The notes under the pieces: model-generated | The model's input: only the letters and a program-made list of their open reading frames with translations | Database searches by the model: none | Told to the model about the DNA's origin: nothing | Made by a program: the position numbers and the translations under genes | Shown: positions 55,409-64,000 of the stretch, piece by piece | How positions within the stretch are numbered: the first letter of the stretch is position 1 | Layout: each line of letters begins with the position of its first letter | From: Bacteroidaceae bacterium | GTDB lineage: Bacteria; Bacteroidota; Bacteroidia; Bacteroidales; Bacteroidaceae | Assembly: GCA_017642425.1 (NCBI GenBank) | Contig: JAGCPB010000110.1 | Coordinates: forward strand, 1-64,000 | Reading direction: 5' to 3' | DNA: 64,000 nt

Positions 55409-56377
55409 ATGAAAATAGGAATTATCGGAGCCGGCTGGATAGCCGACAAGATGGGCGAGACCCTTACCGGGCTGGACCCGTCGATGAAGTATGCAATTGC
55501 TGCACGTGACCTGGGCCGTGCTCAGGAGTTTGCACATCACTGGGGATTTGAGAAAGCTTACGGCTCCTACAAGGAGATGGTTGAGGACCCTGATGTGGAT
55601 CTTGTGTATGTGGCCACCCCCCACTCCCACCATTTTGAGCATGCCAGCCTGGCCATAAATGCAGGTAAGCCGGTGCTTTGCGAGAAGGCTTTCACGGCCA
55701 ATGCACGTGAGGCCGATGCCCTGCTCAACCTGGCTCACAAGAAAGGTATATTCATAACCGAGGCTATCTGGACCCGCTATATGCCGCTTTCCATGAAAGT
55801 CAAAGAGTTGCTTGACAGCGGAGCCATAGGTAAACCGCGTCTGCTCAATGCCAGCCTCTGCTATATGATGGAGTTCAAGGAGCGCATACTCAGGCCCGAC
55901 CTTTGCGGCGGCGCACTTTTGGACCTGGGTGTCTATAGCATCAATTTCTGCCGCATGTACTTTGGGGACGATATCATAAACGAGACATCCAACTGCATCA
56001 AAAGCAGCACCGGAATGGATATGCACAACTCAATCAGCTGGTCATACAGTGACGGCCGCATAGCCAACATCCAGTCAAGCGCCATGTGCCTGTGTGGCAG
56101 GTTGGGCCAGATTTGCGGCACCGAGGGCTATCTGATTGTAGATAACATTAACTGCCCCGAGCGCATAACAGTTTATAATGACTACAAGCCCGTGGCAGTG
56201 TTTGACAAGCCTGCCGGTCAGATTACCGGATATGAGTATCAGGTGATTGCCTGCAAGCAGGCTCTGGAGAACGGATGGCTGGAATCGCCCTACATGCCGC
56301 ATCAGGAGACGCTAGACATCATGAAAGTGATGGATAGCCTGCGCCAAAAGTGGGGAGTTGTATATCCTATGGATTAA
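55409..56377 (+). CDS. Gfo/Idh/MocA-family NAD(P)-dependent oxidoreductase
   Basis: 322 aa, cytoplasmic. N-terminal Rossmann motif GIIGAGWIADKM (residues 3-14), the DLVYVATPHSHHFEHA strand-loop, CEKAFTANAREA in place of the usual EKP segment, and AIWTRYMP. The overall pattern resembles dihydrodiol dehydrogenase-like and xylose dehydrogenase-like members that oxidise sugars. No neighbour defines a pathway: it stands between the M15 gene and a terminator shared with the convergent GH43 gene. Confidence 0.9.
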   Translation: MKIGIIGAGWIADKMGETLTGLDPSMKYAIAARDLGRAQEFAHHWGFEKAYGSYKEMVEDPDVDLVYVATPHSHHFEHASLAINAGKPVLCEKAFTANAREADALLNLAHKKGIFITEAIWTRYMPLSMKVKELLDSGAIGKPRLLNASLCYMMEFKERILRPDLCGGALLDLGVYSINFCRMYFGDDIINETSNCIKSSTGMDMHNSISWSYSDGRIANIQSSAMCLCGRLGQICGTEGYLIVDNINCPERITVYNDYKPVAVFDKPAGQITGYEYQVIACKQALENGWLESPYMPHQETLDIMKVMDSLRQKWGVVYPMD

Positions 56378-56381
56378 ACGA

Positions 56382-56408
56382 AACAGGCCGGTTCAACGCC
56401 GGCCTGTT
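56382..56408. terminator. Intrinsic terminator between convergent genes
   Basis: A 10-bp perfect stem (AACAGGCCGG with CCGGCCTGTT) and 7-base loop, followed by TTGTTTT on the plus strand and preceded by AAACG for the other direction. It lies between the oxidoreductase stop and the GH43 stop. Confidence 0.82.
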
Positions 56409-56413
56409 TTGTT

Positions 56414-57754
56414 TTACTTTAATGGTGTATACTTGAAATCCTCAAGTGTGGCACCGCCATCCAGGAAGTAGGCGGGACGAAGGGCAAAGAAGCCTTTATA
56501 TACATTGTGGTGGTATGTTGATACATCCACGTCCTTGCATACCTCTTTTAGGTTTATTGCATCCGGGCCCTCCCATACCGTAACCTTATTGCGATCATTG
56601 CGTATGCGAACAACATAATTCGGAGTGGTACCCTGAACACCGATGTTTGCCTCCTCGTTATAGAACAGATAGAGTCCGGCACGGCTGCCTCCTGTATTCC
56701 TGAATTTGGCCATTATCTCATAACTCTCATCTACGGCGGTGGTAGTCATCAGAGTGCCGTTATCAAAGCCGGGCTCCCACTTGGCCCACATCAGAGGATT
56801 CTCGTAGTGGCGCAGGTAGTCGTAATCCTGCAAGCCGCCATTTTCCCATTTGGCGCCGTCTTTCTCGGCCAGTACGGGCCAACCGTCCTTAGTCCAGTTA
56901 ACGCTCTCAATGATGGTGCTGCGGCCCAGGGTGTGGAATCCGTTGCGGTATGCGTGATATACTATGTACCAGTTGCCCTGAGGATCGTCAATCAGTGTTC
57001 CGTGACCTTTTGACCACCACTCCTCATCAATTGTGTAGGTGTGTACCAGCGGGTTATAGGGACTGTTCTCCCAGGGGCCGGTAACAGACTTGCTGCGGGC
57101 TACTACGCACATGTGGCTGGTGGCGGGACCGGCTGTACCGCCTTCGGCGCTTACCAGATAATACCAATCACCGCGCTTGAGTATCTTGGGCGATTCAAGC
57201 CACATACCCTCGGTCTCCCACTCCTCGGGGTACTGCCAGGGGTCATAGACTTTTTGGTTGCGACCTGTGATGGAGAGTCCGTCAGCCGACAGCGGAGCCA
57301 CATGACCATCATTTGTATAAAGGTAACGGTTGCCCTGGTCGTCAATTGCATGACCGGGATCGATTCCGCTAACACGCAGTTTAATAGGATCACTCCACGG
57401 GCCTTCCATCTTATCGGCAGTAACCACAAAGTTCTCTCCGCTACTGGTGGGATAATATATGTAGTACTTGCCGTTAACCTTACAAAGGTCCGGAGCATAG
57501 ATTGAATAATCATGTCCCTGCACAGCACGTGCTATAGGCTCCCAGTGAAGCAGATCGGTGGAATGCCAGATAAGCAGACCGGGATAGTACGTGAAGTTGG
57601 AATGGGTCATGTAGTAGTCACTGCCGTCACGCAGGATGGTGGGGTCAGGATAGTCACCCGGGAATATGCACACTTTGATTGGAGCCTTCTGCTCCTTGCA
57701 GCCTGCCATAAGCAGAGACAATGCGGCCACAGCCATAACTAGATACTTCTTCAT
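56414..57754 (-). CDS. GH43-family glycoside hydrolase lipoprotein
   Basis: A 446-aa lipoprotein with a signal ending LLMAGC (Cys19). Five-bladed propeller features: DYPDPTILRDG with the general-base Asp37, IDPGHAIDDQGNRYL for the pKa-modulating Asp, and WLESPKILKRGDWYYL for the acid Glu. A C-terminal beta-sandwich follows (about 330-446). Family members are arabinofuranosidases and xylosidases acting on plant glycans. It is the last gene of the leftward run (12 bp after the acyltransferase) but has no obvious functional link to the lipid-type genes before it. Confidence 0.88.
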   Translation of the reverse strand: MKKYLVMAVAALSLLMAGCKEQKAPIKVCIFPGDYPDPTILRDGSDYYMTHSNFTYYPGLLIWHSTDLLHWEPIARAVQGHDYSIYAPDLCKVNGKYYIYYPTSSGENFVVTADKMEGPWSDPIKLRVSGIDPGHAIDDQGNRYLYTNDGHVAPLSADGLSITGRNQKVYDPWQYPEEWETEGMWLESPKILKRGDWYYLVSAEGGTAGPATSHMCVVARSKSVTGPWENSPYNPLVHTYTIDEEWWSKGHGTLIDDPQGNWYIVYHAYRNGFHTLGRSTIIESVNWTKDGWPVLAEKDGAKWENGGLQDYDYLRHYENPLMWAKWEPGFDNGTLMTTTAVDESYEIMAKFRNTGGSRAGLYLFYNEEANIGVQGTTPNYVVRIRNDRNKVTVWEGPDAINLKEVCKDVDVSTYHHNVYKGFFALRPAYFLDGGATLEDFKYTPLK

Positions 57755-57766
57755 AATATAATCAGG

Positions 57767-58891
57767 TTAGTTTTTACTCTCAATAGGATTAGCATATATG
57801 CCCAAAAAAATATCACCCAATGCCGGATCGTCACTGTATTTGTTCAGCTCCGCCATGTGGTTTACAAACGCATCATACTCATCCTTTGTGTAGCGGTCCG
57901 AATAGCGGGTATTGCCATAACGCAGGTCATGAGCTATGTATGAGTTAGGGAACAGATGGTAGTCTCCGCATATGCGCCTGTCTATGATCTGAGCCACTTC
58001 ACGATGGAACTGCACATTCGGTACATCACTCAACGCTTCCAGCTCCTCACGGCGCAGCGGATCGCAAATCTGGAAGTGTACACGGCCTTTATCCTGCATG
58101 ATGCCGGTAAGGATGCTGTTCAGGTCCTCGCCCGGTTTCTTTATGTAAGGCTCACCATTACGTGATTCATACAGTTCCAGAGCCTTAAGTATGTCGCATG
58201 ACTCCCACTCGTAAGAGACCGATACGGGCACGATATTGAGTTCATCAAGTGCATCCACACGGTCCTTGGGGCCGCTCATACCGAACATCTTTATTACTCC
58301 CTGATCAGTGCGGTCAATGCCGTCCTTGGTGCGTCCGTTGCGCTGGGCAATCCAAACAGACTGGTGCTTTTCAGTGATGGCGTATCGGATATATTCCGAC
58401 AGATGGACCGATGTGCTGTACAGCTCACGCGGATTACGGCCACGGTCCACACGGAACATCTTGTTGCTCTTGCCTATGTCAACCACCAGTTCACCCTGCA
58501 TAAGGTTTGAGCCGAATGTAATCTCACCCGTATCATGACCTTCAAGATGCAGAGCATACATAAGTATACATGAATCCAGGACTATATCCCTGTGGTTACT
58601 GACATACAGATAGCGTTTTGACGGATCCAGTTTCTCAGCGCCTCTCAGAGAAAATTCCGTGATTGTTCCCTCTATGACCTGTTTGTTCATGGGAACCATG
58701 GCGCCAAGCTGGAAATCATGTATGGTCTTGTAACCACGTACCTTTTCGGCAGCCTGTTCAACAGTCAGTTCAGGATAGACAAACTGAGCAACCAGCGGGA
58801 ACGAGCGGTTGGATGCAATGCGCTGCATCGCAGCAGGAATCTCCTCGTCACGGTACGGACGGATATCATCAAATATGTGGTAGTCTGTCAT
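57767..58891 (-). CDS. PlsC-like acyltransferase
   Basis: 374 aa. The acyltransferase motif NHRDIVLDSCIL is present, a variant of the family NHxxxxD, with later FRVDRG, WIAQRNGRTKDG and NIVPVSVSYEWESCD in the places of the substrate-binding motifs. It is longer than PlsC, with a C-terminal extension. It would transfer an acyl chain from CoA or ACP to a lipid or other hydroxyl acceptor. Its start overlaps the stop of the adenylating enzyme by 4 bp. Confidence 0.85.
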   Translation of the reverse strand: MTDYHIFDDIRPYRDEEIPAAMQRIASNRSFPLVAQFVYPELTVEQAAEKVRGYKTIHDFQLGAMVPMNKQVIEGTITEFSLRGAEKLDPSKRYLYVSNHRDIVLDSCILMYALHLEGHDTGEITFGSNLMQGELVVDIGKSNKMFRVDRGRNPRELYSTSVHLSEYIRYAITEKHQSVWIAQRNGRTKDGIDRTDQGVIKMFGMSGPKDRVDALDELNIVPVSVSYEWESCDILKALELYESRNGEPYIKKPGEDLNSILTGIMQDKGRVHFQICDPLRREELEALSDVPNVQFHREVAQIIDRRICGDYHLFPNSYIAHDLRYGNTRYSDRYTKDEYDAFVNHMAELNKYSDDPALGDIFLGIYANPIESKN

Positions 58892-60189
58892 TTCCTTTCA
58901 TCTATGAATTTGACCGGTTTACGGCCTGTAGGCGGATAATTTATTTTTTGGATCTCCTCCACATCACATATCTCAATTTCAGGTGCCACACGTATGCGTG
59001 AACGGAAACTGTCCTTGAGTTCCTTCACGACATCGAATCCGGGATCATTCTTGAGTCCCACCTTTACCAGCACATCATCTGTTCCGGCCTTGCTGTTGCG
59101 TACAATCACAACGTAGTTCTCAACGTAATCAGTATTGTCCAAAACGTCGTTGATGGCAGGCGGATATAGCGTGGTACCCTTAAGTTTGATCATATTGTTC
59201 TTGCGGCCCAACAGCGGCGACAGGCGGTAAGACCATCGGCCACAGCGGCATTGCTCCACATGCTTGCAGGCAATATCGCCCGTACGGAACCTTAGCAGAG
59301 GCATACCCTCAACGCCCAGGGTGGTAACTACCACCTCACCCGGCTGTCCGTCGGCCACAGGCATTCCGTCATCGCCTATTATCTCAACGATGATTAGTTC
59401 CGGATGCACATGACCGCCCATGCCGTACTCGCACTCGCTGAAGGTAGCCCCCATCTCGGTTGATGAATATGTTGCAAACAGCTGAACCTCAGGCCATTTC
59501 TCATGAATCTGGCGTCCCAGCAGGTTGAGCTCGAAGTTCTGGTCACGCAATCCCTCGCCTATGCCTATTATGCGGCGAATGCTGCTGGAGCGGTAGTCTA
59601 TATCGTGAGCCTCGGCGTATTCAATCAGTTTGAGTATGAATGACGGTACGCACATGATGGCATCGGGATGGAAACGGCGTATGGTATCCCACTGGAGTTC
59701 GGGGATTCCGTTACCCACGCGGATAACGCCTGCACCCATCTCACGGAGCCCCAGGAAATATGCCATACCTGCCATAAAACGCTTGTCGAGAGTGGTCATT
59801 AGTTGGACAACGCTGTCACTGGTCAGCCCGGCACACAAGAATGATTTCTTCTCATTGTAAGCCAGGCGCTGCAGGTCCTTCTCCGTACAGCCGAACAGTA
59901 CAGGATCACCCAGTGTGCCCGATGTGGTTATGTAGTCGATGATCCTGTTTTTGGGAACACAGCAGAAATCATCGTTGTACAGCTGCAGGTCCTTCTTTTC
60001 GGTAAATGGAATACGTGTCAGGTCCTCCAGATGCACAATCTTGCTGATGTTTATCCCATAACTGTCAAAAACGCGCCTGTAATAGGGCGAATTCTTCTTG
60101 AGATAAACAAGATGCTTATGCAGCAGGTCCTCCTGAAAAGCCTTAATCTCCGCAGGCGATGAAAACTCTATGTCATTCATACAACTCAC
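58888..60189 (-). CDS. PaaK-like adenylate-forming enzyme (phenylacetate-CoA ligase family)
   Basis: 433 aa. The family's ATP-binding loop YITTSGTLGDPVLFG, the ATYSSTEMGATF region, GEVVVTTLGVEGMPLLRFRTGD and the zinc-like cysteine group CKHVEQCRCG (about 300-315) are all visible, followed by the C-terminal lid (GRKNNMIKLKGTTLYPP). It activates a carboxylic acid as AMP ester, commonly an aromatic acid, for transfer to CoA or a carrier. It overlaps both neighbours (17 and 4 bp). Confidence 0.88.
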   Translation of the reverse strand: MSCMNDIEFSSPAEIKAFQEDLLHKHLVYLKKNSPYYRRVFDSYGINISKIVHLEDLTRIPFTEKKDLQLYNDDFCCVPKNRIIDYITTSGTLGDPVLFGCTEKDLQRLAYNEKKSFLCAGLTSDSVVQLMTTLDKRFMAGMAYFLGLREMGAGVIRVGNGIPELQWDTIRRFHPDAIMCVPSFILKLIEYAEAHDIDYRSSSIRRIIGIGEGLRDQNFELNLLGRQIHEKWPEVQLFATYSSTEMGATFSECEYGMGGHVHPELIIVEIIGDDGMPVADGQPGEVVVTTLGVEGMPLLRFRTGDIACKHVEQCRCGRWSYRLSPLLGRKNNMIKLKGTTLYPPAINDVLDNTDYVENYVVIVRNSKAGTDDVLVKVGLKNDPGFDVVKELKDSFRSRIRVAPEIEICDVEEIQKINYPPTGRKPVKFIDERK

Positions 60190-61057
60190 TTAGCCAAACC
60201 AAAAACTCGTCTCTCCATTTGCGGCACTCGGGAGAGCCGTAAATGTTACTTACCCCAAACCCGTGCTTACCCGTCTCATACAGGATATACTTATGTCGGA
60301 CACCGGCATCGGTAAGAGCTTCGTCCAAAATTACTGAATTATGCCAATCTACAACAGGATCGTCCTTACAATTTATAAGAAATACCGGTGGACAGTCCTG
60401 AGGGATGTTCTCCTCGATAGACATCAAATCCCTTTTCCTGCTGCTGTAAACACCCCACTCGCCCAACAGTCCGCGTCGTGAGCGCTTATGGGCATACTCA
60501 CCGTTCATTGTGACCACGGGATATATGGCACCCACGAAATCGGGTCTTAACGAAACTTCCGAAGGTCCTTGGGGAAGGTTGGTATAGTCCCTGTCACTGA
60601 AACAGGCCGATGACATAGCCAGATGCCCGCCGGCCGAAAAGCCCATCACTCCCACACGATCCGGGTCGATACCCAGACTGTCGGCATTCTCACGCACGTA
60701 TCGGATTGTACGCTGAACATCACATATCATATCGGGATGCTTGCGGCCACGGAACAGAAAGCGGTAATGCCATATGAAAGAACCCAGTCCTGCGGTGCGG
60801 TATTGTAGAAGCACAGCATTGATTCCGTTATCCTGCAGCCATTCGGCCACCTCAATACCCTCGCCCTTGACATCCAGCCAATGGTAGCTGCCTCCGGGAC
60901 AGACAATGACAGTAGGTGCGTTACGGCTGTCATCTGCCAGATAAGGCGTAATCTTAACCTCATCGGCATGCCTTTCCAGATCAGCCCAGGGAGCAATGGT
61001 CTTGCTGCTCGGGGTTATTACGGCCAGGAAAGAGAACAGCAGGCTTATCAGCATCAT
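60173..61057 (-). CDS. Exported alpha/beta hydrolase (esterase/lipase family)
   Basis: 294 aa. A short N-terminal hydrophobic stretch (MMLISLLFSFLAV) suggests export or anchoring. The oxyanion segment CPGGSYHWLDVKGEG and the nucleophile elbow GFSAGG (Ser141) belong to the BD-FAE/carboxylesterase group; TGKHGFGV near the C-terminus supplies the His. Its place inside a biosynthetic-looking operon, overlapping both neighbours, suggests it may act on the pathway product or an ester intermediate. A glycan-esterase role is the alternative. Confidence 0.85.
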   Translation of the reverse strand: MMLISLLFSFLAVITPSSKTIAPWADLERHADEVKITPYLADDSRNAPTVIVCPGGSYHWLDVKGEGIEVAEWLQDNGINAVLLQYRTAGLGSFIWHYRFLFRGRKHPDMICDVQRTIRYVRENADSLGIDPDRVGVMGFSAGGHLAMSSACFSDRDYTNLPQGPSEVSLRPDFVGAIYPVVTMNGEYAHKRSRRGLLGEWGVYSSRKRDLMSIEENIPQDCPPVFLINCKDDPVVDWHNSVILDEALTDAGVRHKYILYETGKHGFGVSNIYGSPECRKWRDEFLVWLSELYE

Positions 61058-61416
61058 TTACCCAACAGTTTCAGCAGTTCTTCCCTGTCAAGCTGACGGT
61101 ATTTGTGCTGAGGATCGGCATCAAAGTCCACCTCAAAATACTCCTCATCGTAGAACGAGAGTTTGGAGTTGGTGTTGGGATTACACTCCACGTAAACCAT
61201 ATCGGCCGGGTTGATACCTTTGGCCTGGCATATCTGGTCAGCCAGATTCTTGCCGGCATATGTAACCGAAGTGCCGGGATTGTCCTGATATAGTTCTGTA
61301 ACTATAACATATTGCCTGCCTTCTGATTCACGGATTTTGAGGCCGCATGATGAGGGCATATCCCATTCGCCCTTAAAGTCAAATATCTCGTCGTAATAAT
61401 CAGGTGATACTTTCAT
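61054..61416 (-). CDS. Hypothetical protein (120 aa) within the right-edge operon
   Basis: Not recognised. A soluble, acidic 120-aa protein with no signal or membrane segment; the middle has VTYAGKNLADQICQAKGI and a DMVYVECNPN strand, the end a DPQHKYRQLDREELLKLLGK helix. It overlaps the radical SAM gene upstream and the hydrolase gene downstream by 4 bp each, so it is co-translated and almost certainly real. It may be an accessory or carrier-like subunit, but it has no visible phosphopantetheine DSL site. Confidence 0.75.
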   Translation of the reverse strand: MKVSPDYYDEIFDFKGEWDMPSSCGLKIRESEGRQYVIVTELYQDNPGTSVTYAGKNLADQICQAKGINPADMVYVECNPNTNSKLSFYDEEYFEVDFDADPQHKYRQLDREELLKLLGK

Positions 61417-62708
61417 GAATTCACTGTCTTAATGTTTCTGACCACATCCTTACCGAATGACTTGTTGGCAAGCCTACGGTCACGCGGACGGTATGTACCC
61501 TCATTCATCTCACGCAGCGCCACGTTGCAGAACAGGCGGAACATCTTCTGTTCCTGGCTCTCATCGGCATAGAAGCTCTTCCATGCATAATCATAGAGTT
61601 CCTGAAGACGCTCCGGACTCATGTGCTTGGGCTGGAACACCACCTGACCGGCGTTGTAATGGTTCCAGTCAAAGTCAAATATGCGGCCCTGACGCAGCAG
61701 GTCATCGTATCCCTTGGTGTGCGGGAACGGAGTCATGACCGTGAATTCGGCCAGGTCCAGGTCTATCTCCCCAAGGAAATCAATCAGACGCTTTATGTCA
61801 TCCTCGGTCTGGTTGTCCAGCCCCAGCAGGATTGTTCCCTCTACGCCTATACCATAATCGTGATAGCGTTTTACGCGCTCCTTGATGTAGTCCGATGTAT
61901 CATAAACAGCCTGATATACATACCATGCGCCTGCCTTTGCGGCAAGGTCCAACACCTCGGGGTCATCCTCAATGGTGTGGCTTATCCATTTCTTCTTGAG
62001 CGGAGCTATGGCGGTAAAGAGTTCCTTTTCCCACTCCTTATTCTGGGCCAGAGAGTTATCTACAATAAACAGACGGTTGTTCTCAATGGCTGCCATATCC
62101 TCAACCACCTTGTCTATCGGGCGAGGACGGAACTTGCGGCCTCCCAGATATGATACGGCACAGGGATAGCAGCTGAACCTGCAACCGCGGCTGGCATGGA
62201 ACAGATCCACCATCTGCACGCCCTTGTGGTTATAGAGTTCACGCTTGTAAAGGTCTCTGCGACAAGGACCTACCGATTCAATAGGCGGCATATTTCCCAT
62301 ATAGTTGTAGAACTTGCGCAGCTTGCCGTTAACCCAATCTGTCATAACCTCCTCCATACGGCCCTCGGATTCACCCAGGAACACGCAGTCCACATGCTTT
62401 ACCATATCCTCGGCATGAAGCATCGTGGATATGCCTCCGGCCATAACCAGCTTGCCGCGCTTGTGGTACTCATCAGCAATCTCCCACCCGCGCTTGACTT
62501 GGGTGCTGAGCATCATTGACAGAGCAACGCCATCGCACTCCTCTTCAAAGTCAATGGCCTCTACGTTCTCATCGGTAAAGGTTACATCAACCCACTCCGG
62601 CAGTGTGGCCGCAAATGCCACAGGTCCGTGAGGAGGCAGGTTGAACGTGGTCTGGCCTTTCAGCTTCTGCCACTTGGGATATATGAGTTTGAGTTTGAAC
62701 GGTTTCAT
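61413..62708 (-). CDS. B12-binding domain radical SAM protein
   Basis: 431 aa. The N-terminal part (about 1-150) has the layout of a cobalamin-binding domain (CDGVALSMMLSTQVKRGWEIADEY, KLVMAGGISTMLH). The radical SAM cluster motif is CRFSCYPC: Cys176, Cys180, Cys183. Further SAM-core strands follow (WISHTIEDDP, GVEGTILLGLDNQTEDDIKRLIDFL, FTVMTPFPHTKG). Such enzymes often methylate or rearrange unactivated carbons, as in hopanoid and pigment pathways. It is 15 bp after the FAD oxidoreductase in the same operon. The substrate is unknown. Confidence 0.9.
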   Translation of the reverse strand: MKPFKLKLIYPKWQKLKGQTTFNLPPHGPVAFAATLPEWVDVTFTDENVEAIDFEEECDGVALSMMLSTQVKRGWEIADEYHKRGKLVMAGGISTMLHAEDMVKHVDCVFLGESEGRMEEVMTDWVNGKLRKFYNYMGNMPPIESVGPCRRDLYKRELYNHKGVQMVDLFHASRGCRFSCYPCAVSYLGGRKFRPRPIDKVVEDMAAIENNRLFIVDNSLAQNKEWEKELFTAIAPLKKKWISHTIEDDPEVLDLAAKAGAWYVYQAVYDTSDYIKERVKRYHDYGIGVEGTILLGLDNQTEDDIKRLIDFLGEIDLDLAEFTVMTPFPHTKGYDDLLRQGRIFDFDWNHYNAGQVVFQPKHMSPERLQELYDYAWKSFYADESQEQKMFRLFCNVALREMNEGTYRPRDRRLANKSFGKDVVRNIKTVNS

Positions 62709-62723
62709 ATTGTCCTTTTGTCT

Positions 62724-64000
62724 TTATTTCTTGTCTGATATAGCTTGTTTTATTCCATTCAAAACGAAATCATCTGCAAATATAGTCTGAATGGTCTCAA
62801 TTGCCGTCATCGGAACGCCTCCAATTCCATGCATATTGACATTTTGTCCAGTAAGAAGCAGATTTCTCACCTTGGTACGGATGGGAATCTGCGACCCGGC
62901 AATATTGGCTGCGTCCTTAAAAAAGCCGTATGCACCGGCGTTTTTTGCACCAAACCAGTCCCTAAATGTAAGCGGTGATGACGCAAAAACCTCCTGGGCA
63001 CAATCCTTTATGCCCGGGAAACGTTTCTCCACCAAATCCATCACGCGGTCCGTACGTTCCCGTTTCCATACCTCATAAGACTCTCCGCGGTGTCCGGAGC
63101 GTGTATTCTCCCACTCCTTTACCTCTGCAAAATCCATCAGGCAGTATGCCGTTAGATGTGATGCATAACCGCCCCGGCCCTCGCCAAAGAAACAGTTCAC
63201 TCCGTGAGGCCAATCCTTAAGGTCATATTCCGCCATCTTCCAGGCATTTTCCCTGCTGTCAACGATTGATACTGGATGTCCCGGAAAACGCACCGTTCCG
63301 GGTTTGAGTCTTACGTATACCTTGAATGCCGATGCGGTATCAGGTATGCTCTCAAGACGGCTCTTATAACCTGTAGTGAAGGCCTTGCCCTCAATCATGG
63401 GAATCAGCGTAAGAGGATGAATGTCAGATATATACCAGTCTGCCCTATACTCATTTCCCTCCTTGTCAACCACACACTCCACGTTCAGGTCCGATACCCG
63501 CACCTGCGTAACTTCACATCTGGTCAGCACCTTGCCTCCGCCCTGCTCTATCACGCTGCGCAATGCATCGGCCAACTGACCGGAACCACCCTCAAACCAG
63601 CACGGATTCTCCATGAAAAGGGCGGAAATCATAACATGGATATAGGCAGGTGAATGTCCGGGAATACCTGAGTACAACGGGTTGACTGATGCCAATACTG
63701 CACGCAGTTCCGGATCACTGATATATCTGGCTATGAATTCATCGGCCGGCATGAAGAACTCGTCAGTGTGGTCCTGAATGCCGCTTATGCTCTCCAGATA
63801 GAAAAGTTTCTCCTCATGTGACAAGCGGAACACCGCATCTACATACCTCTTAATGTTCTCAGCCTCATGCGGGAACAGGCCGGAAAGATACCGGATAAAA
63901 GCCTCTCTGCCTGCGGGCAGGTCATACGTGCGGCCGCTGTCAGTGTATGTCACGCTAAGCATCAAGTCAGACTCACGGATCCTAAGCCTGTCCATTATAC
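62724..64000 (-). CDS. CrtI/retinol-saturase-like FAD oxidoreductase, 5' end beyond the window
   Basis: The C-terminal 423 residues or more. The N-terminal FAD-binding GxGxxG is not in the window, and the frame runs to the right edge, so the Met at 63995 is internal. Visible family features: LPAGREAFIRYLSGLFP, YIHVMISALFMENPCWFEGGSGQLADALRSVIEQGGGKVL and the C-terminal LLLTGQNVNMHGIGGVPMTA FAD-contact loop. Relatives desaturate, saturate or isomerise polyenes (phytoene, retinol). It is the first visible gene of the operon that runs to the GH43 gene. Confidence 0.87.
   Translation of the reverse strand, partial: IMDRLRIRESDLMLSVTYTDSGRTYDLPAGREAFIRYLSGLFPHEAENIKRYVDAVFRLSHEEKLFYLESISGIQDHTDEFFMPADEFIARYISDPELRAVLASVNPLYSGIPGHSPAYIHVMISALFMENPCWFEGGSGQLADALRSVIEQGGGKVLTRCEVTQVRVSDLNVECVVDKEGNEYRADWYISDIHPLTLIPMIEGKAFTTGYKSRLESIPDTASAFKVYVRLKPGTVRFPGHPVSIVDSRENAWKMAEYDLKDWPHGVNCFFGEGRGGYASHLTAYCLMDFAEVKEWENTRSGHRGESYEVWKRERTDRVMDLVEKRFPGIKDCAQEVFASSPLTFRDWFGAKNAGAYGFFKDAANIAGSQIPIRTKVRNLLLTGQNVNMHGIGGVPMTAIETIQTIFADDFVLNGIKQAISDKK

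Noticed and set aside
63995-64000. Treating the right-edge FAD oxidoreductase as complete from the Met at 63995
   Set aside because: The FAD-binding N-terminus is missing; the frame stays open to the window edge, so the gene is cut.

Overview
The window is chromosomal DNA from a member of the Bacteroidales (Bacteroidetes); the genus cannot be fixed from the sequence. Evidence for the order: a TonB receptor paired with a DUF4249 lipoprotein, TAnnTTTG-type -7 promoter elements, a Por/type IX secretion (T9SS) C-terminal sorting domain, a SLBB-domain capsule export protein with a Bacteroidetes-style N-terminus, and an M56/BlaI sensor pair.

Layout. 1-424: two tRNA-Leu genes and one tRNA-Gly with a hairpin-rich spacer. 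488-4019: TonB-dependent receptor plus DUF4249 lipoprotein. 4020-4372: non-coding, with a REP-like hairpin and a short stretch resembling the 3' end of uvrD. 4373-21105: a cassette of exported proteins, comprising two paralogous beta-helix proteins, a 1225-aa protein (EYFWD repeats, CARDB, LRR, dockerin), a 3088-aa protein (Calx-beta/CARDB scaffold with an embedded lipase-like hydrolase and a T9SS sorting domain), and a convergent M6 metalloprotease. 21130-26701: uvrD helicase, a cation/proton antiporter, a hairpin-rich spacer and a secreted CE1-type esterase.

26823-43958: a surface polysaccharide (capsule or O-antigen) locus. From the promoter at about 44115 it reads leftwards: initiating sugar transferase, Wza-type exporter, Wzz, Wzy-like polymerase, Wzx flippase, GT2, GT4 and a two-domain oxidoreductase. 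Beyond these lie a convergent heparinase II/III-family protein, WecC and WecB (UDP-ManNAcA precursor), another GT4 and a sugar epimerase. 44159-46703: fabD and a cytoplasmic GH13 enzyme.

46821-51122: carB and carA with a leader that looks like an attenuator. CarA lacks the usual catalytic cysteine. 51395-54441: a BlaI-type repressor and an M56 (BlaR1/MecR1-type) sensor carrying an unusual FISUMP-like C-terminal domain. 54585-56377: an M15-type peptidase lipoprotein and a Gfo/Idh/MocA oxidoreductase. 56414-64000: a tightly packed leftward operon that enters from beyond the right edge: a CrtI/retinol-saturase-like FAD oxidoreductase (cut by the edge), a B12-binding radical SAM protein, a small unknown protein, an alpha/beta hydrolase, a PaaK-like adenylating enzyme, an acyltransferase and a GH43 lipoprotein. 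This looks like the end of an uncharacterised lipid, polyene or aromatic product pathway.

No CRISPR array, transposase, integrase or rRNA gene was seen. All functional calls come from reading motifs by eye; no database search was possible.
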